A stretch of DNA of 64,000 nt, from contig NZ_RCCH01000006.1 in the NCBI RefSeq assembly GCF_003663945.1, positions 225,712 to 289,711 on the forward strand, in the 5' to 3' direction. Origin of the DNA: Lacinutrix venerupis (lineage in GTDB: Bacteria > Bacteroidota > Bacteroidia > Flavobacteriales > Flavobacteriaceae). The notes under the pieces are model-generated. The model was not told where the DNA came from. It worked only from the letters and a program-made list of their open reading frames with translations, and did not search any database. Position numbers and translations under genes: made by a program. Shown piece by piece: positions 19,840 to 27,968 of this stretch (positions within the stretch are counted from its first letter, which is position 1; every line of letters begins with the position of its first letter).

Positions 19840-19847
19840 CAAAAATA
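19840..19847 (-). promoter_or_regulatory. candidate -7 box for the giant T9SS gene
   Basis: On the minus strand the sequence is TATTTTTG, an exact TAnnTTTG match, about 70 bases upstream of the ATG. No convincing TTG at the proper distance. It lies next to the AAATGCATTT palindrome at 19855-19864. Confidence 0.35.
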
Positions 19848-19965
19848 ATCGATGAAATGCATTTTGTGTTTTTAATATATTGATTTTCAGTGTTTTGCGA
19901 TATAAAAAATCAGTGTATTTGAGCGTGTAATTGTGTATTTTGTCGATGAAAGATTGTTTGAAAAT

Positions 19966-20000
19966 AAAAAAGTTGAGCATGTTAATACCCAACTTTTTTT
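19966..20000 (-). terminator. terminator of the M14 peptidase gene
   Basis: A 10-bp stem (AAAAAAGTTG / CAACTTTTTT) with a 14-base loop, downstream of the minus-strand carboxypeptidase gene. Confidence 0.78.
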
Positions 20001-20018
20001 ATTAATTAAATAATTACT

Positions 20019-23000
20019 TTAGAATTTAATCATTTTTTGAGTATGAATAATTGAATTTTTAGAATTAGAAAGTCTTAAAAAATAAGGAGCTTGATCTAAT
20101 CTTTCTAAACCATTAATTGTTAATTTTCTTAATGATGGAGTAGTAGCCTTAGTATAAACAACTCTTCCATTTAAATCGTAAATTGTTACTGTTATTATTT
20201 CATTATTATAATTTAATGGTAATAAAATATTAATAGTTGAATTAAAAGGATTAGGACTAATACTAATGTTTTCATTTTCAAATTCTGTAGATCCTAAGGT
20301 TTCTTCATCATATCCATCACAATCTTCATCAATACCATTTTGAGGAATCTCAGTTGCTTCTGGATTTATTAAGTTGTTAGAATCATCACAATCTGTATCG
20401 TTTGTAACGTAGCCCATTGGCTGAGTACAATCTTGAATTGAATTATTTGCATCACCATATCCATCATCATCTGTATCTGCATAATAAGTGATTGCTGTTC
20501 CGTTATTTGTTATTTCCCATGTACATGTAGTTTCGTTAAACGTTGCAGTTTCGTAACATTCTGTAGCAGGTTCAGGATCTTGAGTTCCTATGTTTTCCCA
20601 TTGGCATGTGCTATCGTTAAATTGGTAATTATCCCAACAATTAACAGCAGTTGGTTCAGGATCTTGAGTTCCTATGTTTTCCCATTGGCATGTGCTATCG
20701 TTAAATTGGTAATTATCCCAACAGTTAACAGCAGTTGGTTCAGGATCTTGAGTTCCTATGTTTTCCCATTGGCATGTACTATCGTTAAATTGGTAGTTAT
20801 CCCAACAATTAACAGCCGTTGGTTCAGGATCTTGAGTTCCTATGTTTTCCCATTGGCATGTGCTATCGTTAAATTGGTAATTATCCCAACAGTTAACAGC
20901 AGTTGGTTCAGGATCTTGAGTTCCTATGTTTTCCCATTGGCATGTGCTATCGTTAAATTGGTAATTATCCCAACAATTAACAGCAGTTGGTTCAGGATCT
21001 TGAGTTCCTATGTTTTCCCATTGGCATGTGCTATCGTTAAATTGGTAATTATCCCAACAGTTAACAGCAGTTGGTTCAGGATCTTGAGTTCCTGTGTTTT
21101 CCCACTGGCATGTACTATCGTTAAATTGGTAATTATCCCAACAGTTAACGGCAGTTGGTTCAGGATCTTGAGTTCCTGTGTTTTCCCATTGGCATGTGCT
21201 ATCGTTAAATTGGTAATTATCCCAACAGTTAACAGCAGTTGGTTCAGGATCTTGAGTTCCTGTGTTTTCCCACTGGCACGTACTATCGTTAAATTGGTAG
21301 TTATCCCAACAATTAACAGCCGTTGGTTCAGGATCTTGAGTTCCTATGTTTTCCCATTGGCATGTGCTATCGTTAAATTGGTAATTATCCCAACAGTTAA
21401 CAGCAGTTGGTTCAGGATCTTGAGTTCCTGTGTTTTCCCACTGGCATGTGCTATCGTTAAATTGGTAGTTATCCCAACAGTTAACAGCAGTTGGTTCAGG
21501 ATCTTGAGTTCCTGTATTTTCCCATTGGCATGTACTATCGTTAAATTGGTAATTATCCCAACAGTTAACGGCAGTTGGTTCAGGATCTTGAGTTCCTGTG
21601 TTTTCCCATTGGCATGTGCTATCGTTAAATTGGTAATTATCCCAACAGTTAACAGCAGTTGGTTCAGGATCTTGAGTACCTGTGTTTTCCCAAGAACAAT
21701 TTGTATAGTTGTAAGTGTAATTGTCCCAGCAATTTACTGTAGGAGGTTCATCTTGTAGTGTTATTGTTACAACGGCTGTACAAGTGTCAGAATTTCCATT
21801 AGCATCCGTCACAGTTAAGGTTACATTATTTGCACCTTCATCTTCGCAAGTAAAACTTGTTTTAGATGCAGAAATACTAGCTATTCCACAATTATCTGAA
21901 GAGCCATTATTAATTTGAGACGCTGTTATTGTTGCATTACCTGAATTATCTAATTGTACAGTTATGTTTTGGCAAACAGCGGTTGGATTTTCGTTGTCCG
22001 CTATTATGTTTACATTAAACGACGCTGTTTCCGTATTACCACTATCATCGGTTACTGAGTAGCTTATAGTTGTGTTTCCAGTAGGAAAAGTGTCTCCACT
22101 GTTTAATCCTGTAGCATCAGTTCTAACAACAGTTAAAGTGGTATCACAATTGTCTGTTGCTGTTGGGTCTGTCCATGTTGGATTATTGTTTCCACAGGTA
22201 AATGATTGGTCACTAGGTACATTAACGAATTCTGGGTTTACTTGGTCTACTACAGTAACAGTTGCGGTACAAGTATCGGTTTGAGATTCGGCATCTGTAA
22301 CAGTAAGTGTTACGGTTACTGGAGTTCCAATATTAGAACAATCGAAAGTATCAATATCTATTGCGTAGTTTGTAATAGCTACATCGTCTGTAGAACCATT
22401 ATCTATATCTGTTGCTATAATAGTTGCATTACCGGTATTATCTAATTGTACTGTAATGTTTTGGCAAGCCGCTACAGGTGGTGAAGAAGTGGCTACATCT
22501 GCTGTAAAATTAATATTGTCTACAGAGATATCACTTCTAAAACCAGAACCAGTAATACCATGAAAACGTAATTTAATTGTTTGGCCATCGTAATCAGATA
22601 AATCAATAGTTTCTGTTAACCATGGATTTGAATTAGCTGTTGTTTGAGAGTTTGGCTGACCAATTTGAGTAAAAACAGTATTAAAAGTTGCAAAATTATC
22701 TGTACTAACTTCTACATATAAATTTCCCATTGTTGCACCAAACATATGGTAGTCGAAAGAGAATTGAGAATTTTCGTAACCATCTAATTCAAAACATGGA
22801 CTTGTGATATAAGCAACTTTGTTTGGATAACCTGTTCCTTCTCCTGATGCTTCAGTATAAATATAAAACGTGCCATCACTTGCTCCAGAAGGACCAGTAA
22901 TATCTGGATTATTAGTAGTGTTTGTTGGTGTCGTTCCAGAGTTTCTTGTCCAATCTATATCGTCTCCACTTGTGTTATTTGTCCATAAACCGAAATCTGC

Positions 23001-25787
23001 TTCAAAACTTTCAGAGTATGGAAATGAGACAACAGGAGTGCCTGTACAAGGAACAGCTGCCGGAGTTGTAAAATTTTCAATAGCGCTATAACTAGAAGTG
23101 TTAGTTTCGCATCGTGTTCTTACACGTACATCGTAATCTGTATCTGCCGACAGTCCTGTAATAGTGTAGCTATTTGTAGAAAGGTTTGTAACAGTTGTCC
23201 AACCAGCTGCTCCAGATCCAGTTTCTCTATATCTTAAATCGTAAGTAGCAGAAGTTACTTCAAACCAATCTACTTGTGCAGAGAATGCTGAAATGTTTGA
23301 AAATGTAATATTTGTAGGAACAGTAGTTTGGCAAGCTACATTAACGCTAATAATTTTAAAATCGTCTATAAAGAAACCATCGTTTGTTGTAGAATAGTTT
23401 TCGTTTACGTTTAATGCATCTGTTCTAAAATTGAATCTTATTTTTACGTTGTTTGAGTTAATAAGAGAAGCGTAATTGCTGGCGTCTATGGTAAATTCTT
23501 CCATAACCCAATTATCCATTCTGTCTCCGTCATAAACTTGCCCAGAACTATTAGCTTGAAAATTGGCATATGAAGAACTTTTATTATCATGACTAGTTGT
23601 TGCACTAGTTGCATTTGGCTTTGTGTAATTTCCACAAAGTGACACCCAACTAGAACCACCATCTGGCGAACCTAAAACTTCAACAAAATCATAATTTCTT
23701 TCTATATCCCATTTTGAATAAAACTGTATAAGGACTTCTTCTGAATTGGTAAAATCGTAACTATTTGTGGTAGTTAATGTTTTTGTAACATTATTATTAT
23801 ATGTTCCTGTGCTAATAGCGTTAGATCCTGAATATGCATCAGACGTTGTGTTAATCCAACCATTAGATTGTGTCCAACCTGTTAAACCTGTAGCATCTGG
23901 ATCGTGGTCGAATAATAGTGTTGGTTGATAATATTTTTTATAGTTAGCTTCATAAATAATACCATCATCATTAGAAAGTTTAACATTGTATTGAATTTCT
24001 TGATTAGTAGTAATACTTGGATCTAAATTTAAAGAAAATGAAACTGTTCTTTGAGAGAGTACAGGCATTCCTGTTTCTGTTACAGGAGAAGATATACTTG
24101 TTATATTAGAAGAAACAGGAGTTACTGTAACTGTAAAATCACTTGCAGTTTGCCCAATACGTTCAATACCAAACTCTATATTTTCAGTTAAGTTTGTTAG
24201 ATTACTTTGTGTTAAATCGTGTAGTTTGGCATATTTTCCACCATAATAAGCTGTGGCTAAGCTAATTCGCATAGAGCGTTTAGCAATAGGAATAATTGTA
24301 GAAGGTGTTGGCCAAAAACCTTCACCACCATGCTCTGGAGTAGTTGCAATAATTGCTTGTCCTGAACCTGTAGATCCATTGTTATCTACGTCACCACCCA
24401 TCATCCAATCATCTGGTATTCCATTAGATTCGTAAAAAATAGTAGCACCATATAGATATCTATTATACCTAGTCATTTCCTCATGCCATCTGTAAAATTC
24501 GTCCTCTCTACCAGAACTATCGGTAGGTTCGCCTCCATAAGGATGCGGTACAGAGTTAGCATAAGAGTGGTTCCATACTGCAGATTTAATATTTCGTGTA
24601 GTAATAAAATCTACCATAATTTGTGTTTCTGGTTCAGACTCTGGAGCTGGTCCTCTGTACGTTCCATTTGCTCCGTTATTAGTAGATAATCCTGAAGAAC
24701 CAATATCGTTTAGACCCCAATAGTAATCGAAGTTTCTATTTAAATCGACACCTCTATTTTCTGAAGTATTTCCAGTGCCTCCGGTATTAGGTCTTAAATT
24801 TTTACGTTGGTAATAGCTCCCATCGTCTACTAATCCGTCTAATCTTGCATCTAAATGTTCATTCCATTTTAAACCATCAGGATTTACAACAGGTACAAAA
24901 TATAATTCGTTATTATCTACTAGCTCTTTAATGGCAGGATCTGTAGCGTAATTTTCAACTAAATACCACATAAAGTACATGTTATTCATTAAAGCACTTA
25001 CCTCTCTAGAGTGAATCATAGAAGTAAATAATATTTGTGGTTTTGTGCCTTCTGGTGTTGTACTTTGATCTCCAGTTATTCTTATATAATATATAGTTTC
25101 TGGGTCCCAAAATGTTTTACCGTCTCTATCTGGTTGATTTTCAAATGAGCTCGCTGTACCTTGTCCAGAGTAAGTAAGACCATTATTTGTAATTGTGTTT
25201 GCTGGATTTCCCCAAGTTTTTTGTCCGGTAGAAGATGCATTTGCCTTAACAGATACAATATCTAAACTATTAGTTTGAGAGTATGTGTACATGTCATCTA
25301 ACTCATTTTGTACTTCTCTATATGTTAAACATCCAGCCCAATTACCTAAATTGAAATTTTGAGGTTCGACAAAATCTATTTCGTCACACCCAGTATATTG
25401 AATAATGTTATTTGTTACAATATTTGAAATTGAAGATTTATTATTGTTAGATTGTGCCGCTGCTCGAGATTGAGCATTTTTTAATTCGGCTTTAGCTTTA
25501 GGAAGGTCTCTTTTTGCTTTTTCGGAGTAAAATTTTTGTAAATCGTCTATTTCAACCGTAAAAGAAACATTGTTTGCTCTTAAATTATTAATCTCTTTTG
25601 CAGATAAATCAAGAGAAATAGCTTCTCCTTCATGTTTAGCGCCACAATTTAAATCAATGCCTTGCAAAGCAATAGTGTTTGCTATATGTTGGTTTGCATG
25701 GTTAATTTTAATGCGAGAATACTTTTCTTGCGAAAAAGAAAATGCCACCATAAATAAGGCAACACATAGTAAAGTAATTTTTTTCAT
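20019..25787 (-). CDS. secreted M14 zinc carboxypeptidase with HYR, tandem Cys-repeat and T9SS sorting domains
   Basis: 1922-residue exported metallocarboxypeptidase. After a signal peptide (1-19) and a propeptide-like region, the M14 domain (about 145-530) carries the zinc ligands HSRE (His259, Glu262) and His407 in NHSYANS, the substrate motif GVDLNRNFDYYW, and a likely catalytic Glu in TPEHGGEGFWP (485/489), so it should be active. Then come a beta domain, a fibronectin III domain (about 816-909), a MAM/jelly-roll domain (917-1090), HYR-like domains (about 1102-1345), a tandem repeat block (about 1347-1757), a Ca-binding-like Asp-rich segment (YYADTDDDGYGD, DCDD, IDEDCDGYDEE) and a T9SS type A sorting domain. 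Probably digests protein outside the cell or on its surface. Confidence 0.92.
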   Translation of the reverse strand: MKKITLLCVALFMVAFSFSQEKYSRIKINHANQHIANTIALQGIDLNCGAKHEGEAISLDLSAKEINNLRANNVSFTVEIDDLQKFYSEKAKRDLPKAKAELKNAQSRAAAQSNNNKSSISNIVTNNIIQYTGCDEIDFVEPQNFNLGNWAGCLTYREVQNELDDMYTYSQTNSLDIVSVKANASSTGQKTWGNPANTITNNGLTYSGQGTASSFENQPDRDGKTFWDPETIYYIRITGDQSTTPEGTKPQILFTSMIHSREVSALMNNMYFMWYLVENYATDPAIKELVDNNELYFVPVVNPDGLKWNEHLDARLDGLVDDGSYYQRKNLRPNTGGTGNTSENRGVDLNRNFDYYWGLNDIGSSGLSTNNGANGTYRGPAPESEPETQIMVDFITTRNIKSAVWNHSYANSVPHPYGGEPTDSSGREDEFYRWHEEMTRYNRYLYGATIFYESNGIPDDWMMGGDVDNNGSTGSGQAIIATTPEHGGEGFWPTPSTIIPIAKRSMRISLATAYYGGKYAKLHDLTQSNLTNLTENIEFGIERIGQTASDFTVTVTPVSSNITSISSPVTETGMPVLSQRTVSFSLNLDPSITTNQEIQYNVKLSNDDGIIYEANYKKYYQPTLLFDHDPDATGLTGWTQSNGWINTTSDAYSGSNAISTGTYNNNVTKTLTTTNSYDFTNSEEVLIQFYSKWDIERNYDFVEVLGSPDGGSSWVSLCGNYTKPNATSATTSHDNKSSSYANFQANSSGQVYDGDRMDNWVMEEFTIDASNYASLINSNNVKIRFNFRTDALNVNENYSTTNDGFFIDDFKIISVNVACQTTVPTNITFSNISAFSAQVDWFEVTSATYDLRYRETGSGAAGWTTVTNLSTNSYTITGLSADTDYDVRVRTRCETNTSSYSAIENFTTPAAVPCTGTPVVSFPYSESFEADFGLWTNNTSGDDIDWTRNSGTTPTNTTNNPDITGPSGASDGTFYIYTEASGEGTGYPNKVAYITSPCFELDGYENSQFSFDYHMFGATMGNLYVEVSTDNFATFNTVFTQIGQPNSQTTANSNPWLTETIDLSDYDGQTIKLRFHGITGSGFRSDISVDNINFTADVATSSPPVAACQNITVQLDNTGNATIIATDIDNGSTDDVAITNYAIDIDTFDCSNIGTPVTVTLTVTDAESQTDTCTATVTVVDQVNPEFVNVPSDQSFTCGNNNPTWTDPTATDNCDTTLTVVRTDATGLNSGDTFPTGNTTISYSVTDDSGNTETASFNVNIIADNENPTAVCQNITVQLDNSGNATITASQINNGSSDNCGIASISASKTSFTCEDEGANNVTLTVTDANGNSDTCTAVVTITLQDEPPTVNCWDNYTYNYTNCSWENTGTQDPEPTAVNCWDNYQFNDSTCQWENTGTQDPEPTAVNCWDNYQFNDSTCQWENTGTQDPEPTAVNCWDNYQFNDSTCQWENTGTQDPEPTAVNCWDNYQFNDSTCQWENIGTQDPEPTAVNCWDNYQFNDSTCQWENTGTQDPEPTAVNCWDNYQFNDSTCQWENTGTQDPEPTAVNCWDNYQFNDSTCQWENTGTQDPEPTAVNCWDNYQFNDSTCQWENIGTQDPEPTAVNCWDNYQFNDSTCQWENIGTQDPEPTAVNCWDNYQFNDSTCQWENIGTQDPEPTAVNCWDNYQFNDSTCQWENIGTQDPEPTAVNCWDNYQFNDSTCQWENIGTQDPEPTAVNCWDNYQFNDSTCQWENIGTQDPEPATECYETATFNETTCTWEITNNGTAITYYADTDDDGYGDANNSIQDCTQPMGYVTNDTDCDDSNNLINPEATEIPQNGIDEDCDGYDEETLGSTEFENENISISPNPFNSTINILLPLNYNNEIITVTIYDLNGRVVYTKATTPSLRKLTINGLERLDQAPYFLRLSNSKNSIIHTQKMIKF
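20515..21745. repeat. tandem 84-bp coding repeat, 13 near-identical copies plus two diverged end units
   Basis: Inside the M14 peptidase gene, a 28-codon unit (protein PTAVNCWDNYQFNDST followed by CQWENTGTQDPE) is repeated 13 times with very few base changes. A diverged unit lies at the N-terminal side (NCWDNYTYNYTNCSW) and another at the C-terminal side (ECYETATFNETTCTW). Each unit has two Cys. Copies differ mainly by Thr/Ile in EN(T/I)G and by silent changes. Shared rare variants recur at exact multiples of 84 bp, pointing to recent block duplications. Confidence 0.95.
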
Positions 25788-26176
25788 GTTTAGTAGAATT
25801 GGATTATCTAATTTAGTTTGCTAAACTATTAAAAATGATTCAAATATCATCTATAAAACGCAAAAAAACACGATTAAAAGCTATTTGGTGTTTTAAACAG
25901 CTGATAGTTAAATAATTATGAAATGCATTTTTATCGGATTAAATACGTATTTTTGATGTAAATAAAGTTTTAAAGTCTGCTTCTATAATTAATTTATACT
26001 TTAAACGGTTGTATTATTATGTAATTAAATTCTATGTTATTTTAAAAAAACAATAAACAGACTATTAGTTTCTTAGAAGGTGATATTATGTGTTTTTATA
26101 ATTATATCGTAATAATATTCGCTTATCTTGCGGCCGTTTTATTTGTATAAAATAAAATTAATTTTAAAGTATAATT
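25788..26176. other. intergenic region without gene
   Basis: 389 AT-rich bases between the divergent M14 peptidase gene and the 254-residue protein gene. I see no open frame or RNA structure. It holds the palindrome AAATGCATTT at 25921-25930, which recurs upstream of two other exported-protein genes. It presumably contains both divergent promoters, but neither has a convincing TTG/TAnnTTTG pair. Confidence 0.6.
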
Positions 26177-26941
26177 ATGGATAATAAGCTTGATAAAAAG
26201 GATAATATAGACCAAATAAATAATGTTATTAAAAATTATTTTAATAATAATACTAAAGTAAACTGGATTGCAATAAAAGATATCATGCCAGATATGGTAA
26301 GCGCTGGTGTATTTAATAAAGATGTTAAAAAGGGTTTGCCCTTTAGAAAAGTATTAAGAGCTTTAGATAAGGATAATAAACTAGATAGAATACCACTTAT
26401 TCATGCAGAGAGAACAGAAACAGCTGTGTATTGGTATTTAGTAAGGGAAGGTGCTAACTTGCCAAAAAATGATGCTATTGTTACTGTGTCTAAAAAAGAA
26501 AAATTAAAAGAAAGTAGAGAGCGTAGCGACGAGTTCTATATTTTAAATATTTGCGATGAGCTACTTAACGAAAAATCTTCACGTAAGCATACGTTTGCTT
26601 CTTTAGTTGGAGATTTACATAAAAGAGGAAAAACTAGAACAAAACTTCCTTTAGCTGCATTTTATAACGATGCTAATTTAGTTATTGAATTTCTAGACAA
26701 GCAAAATAAAACAGAGCAAGAGATAGAAAAATTAAAGGTAATGACGGTAAGTGGTATTACTAGAGGTGAGCAAATAATAAAGTATAAGAATAAACGAAAA
26801 GATATACTTAAAAAGAAAAATATTAATTTAATTGAAATTGATTATGCTTTATTTGAACAAGATAAACAACAGAATTTAAAGCGTGAGAAGAATGAAGATG
26901 AAAAGCTTCTTAAAAAAATTCTTAAAAATTATATTAAATAA
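26177..26941 (+). CDS. unrecognised cytoplasmic protein, possibly PD-(D/E)XK nuclease-like
   Basis: 254-residue basic soluble protein without signal peptide. The N-terminal 95 residues ([22 protein letters not shown], then [13 protein letters not shown] and [17 protein letters not shown]) look like a small helical, possibly DNA-binding domain. The C-terminal part (about 115-225) has [62 protein letters not shown] and [13 protein letters not shown]. The order GD (145-146), strand, E171-x3-K175, helix, strand resembles a PD-(D/E)XK core, but spacing is imperfect and where a catalytic Asp might be expected (LPLAAFY) there is Ala. It stands alone. The nuclease idea is inference only. Confidence 0.6.
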   Translation: MDNKLDKKDNIDQINNVIKNYFNNNTKVNWIAIKDIMPDMVSAGVFNKDVKKGLPFRKVLRALDKDNKLDRIPLIHAERTETAVYWYLVREGANLPKNDAIVTVSKKEKLKESRERSDEFYILNICDELLNEKSSRKHTFASLVGDLHKRGKTRTKLPLAAFYNDANLVIEFLDKQNKTEQEIEKLKVMTVSGITRGEQIIKYKNKRKDILKKKNINLIEIDYALFEQDKQQNLKREKNEDEKLLKKILKNYIK

Positions 26942-26953
26942 TTTTCGTTAAAA

Positions 26954-27835
26954 CTATTCTTTTATAATAACTTCTAAAATATTTGCATTACTACTATTAG
27001 CTTCGTTAGATATAAACAATCTACTGTCGTCACTAAAAGTAATACCTTCCGGTTGTTCAAATTTCTTCTTATCTAATGGTAGTACTTTAGATAATTCACC
27101 ATTTTTGGTAAGTATTAAAAGTTTTGGATTTTTACCTTCAATAATATAAATATCTTTAGTCTTCGGGTGTATTGCTATATCCGAAGGATTAAAGGTTTTT
27201 TCGATACTTTTTTGTTTATACGATTTAAATTTAATGTCATTTAAATTAATTTTAGCAATAGGCTCTAAGTTCATTATTTTAGTATCTAAAGGTATTTCAT
27301 AAATATTTTTGAAACTCTTATCGTCTAAATCTATATTTTTTGCAATGGTAAGTAATCGGTTATTATTTGGATCAAAAGTTAAACTCTCAATATTATTTTT
27401 TACTTTAAAAGGTGTTTCAATTTCAGAAATTTCAGGATTTTCAGACTCATAATCTTTAATTTCAAAAATAACACCTTCGCTATGCATTACATAAGCATCA
27501 GATTCGTTTATGGCTATAGCTTCGTAATCTCCAGGTTTACCAAATTTTACTTTATATTCTATTTCATTATCATTTATATTATAAATAAAAATAATGCCAT
27601 CTTCATCTTGAACACATGCAAATCGCCCATTACCAAGAGAGGTAATACCGCTAATTTCGTTTAATATCTCTGGTAAAATATATGCGTTTTTTATAGAGTA
27701 AGTTGCATGGTATTTATCTTCTTCTGTTAATTGCTTTTTAAGAATAGAGTCTGTAATTGGTTTTTGTAATCCTAAAATTAAAACACTTACAAGAACCGAA
27801 ATAATTACAGTAATATTAAAGTTTGATATTTTCAT
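26954..27835 (-). CDS. exported YjiK/SdiA-regulated-type beta-propeller protein
   Basis: 293-residue protein with an N-terminal membrane/signal segment (ISVLVSVLILGL). The mature part has the features of the SdiA-regulated/YjiK family: LPEILNEISGITSLGNGRFACVQDEDGIIFIYN, then GKPGDYEAIAI, IESLTFDPNNNRLLTIAK, NPSDIAIHPKTKDIYIIEG and QPEGITFSDDSRLFISNEA, i.e. successive propeller blades. Family members are periplasmic or surface proteins of unclear function, sometimes with calcium or phytase-like folds. It is convergent with the preceding gene and lies after the FUSC gene on the same strand, 133 bases apart. Confidence 0.8.
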   Translation of the reverse strand: MKISNFNITVIISVLVSVLILGLQKPITDSILKKQLTEEDKYHATYSIKNAYILPEILNEISGITSLGNGRFACVQDEDGIIFIYNINDNEIEYKVKFGKPGDYEAIAINESDAYVMHSEGVIFEIKDYESENPEISEIETPFKVKNNIESLTFDPNNNRLLTIAKNIDLDDKSFKNIYEIPLDTKIMNLEPIAKINLNDIKFKSYKQKSIEKTFNPSDIAIHPKTKDIYIIEGKNPKLLILTKNGELSKVLPLDKKKFEQPEGITFSDDSRLFISNEANSSNANILEVIIKE

Positions 27836-27968
27836 ATGTGTATAAGATACTTTTTATTAATTAATACTTGTGTTAAAAAGTTTATAAAAGTATTAATACA
27901 AAAATATGAACTTTAAGTGTTAGTTAAAAGTTTAGTTAGAAACCTTTAACAAAATAAAATTGTAATAT

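Noticed and set aside
20515..21745. Regularly spaced repeats resembling a CRISPR array
   Set aside because: Units are contiguous 84-bp coding repeats without unique spacers, lie inside a gene, and no cas genes are present.
20580..21758. 392-codon plus-strand reading frame across the repeat array
   Set aside because: It is the antisense shadow of the 84-bp repeats, whose length is a multiple of three and so keeps all frames open. It has no independent start context, and the minus-strand frame encodes a coherent secreted protein.
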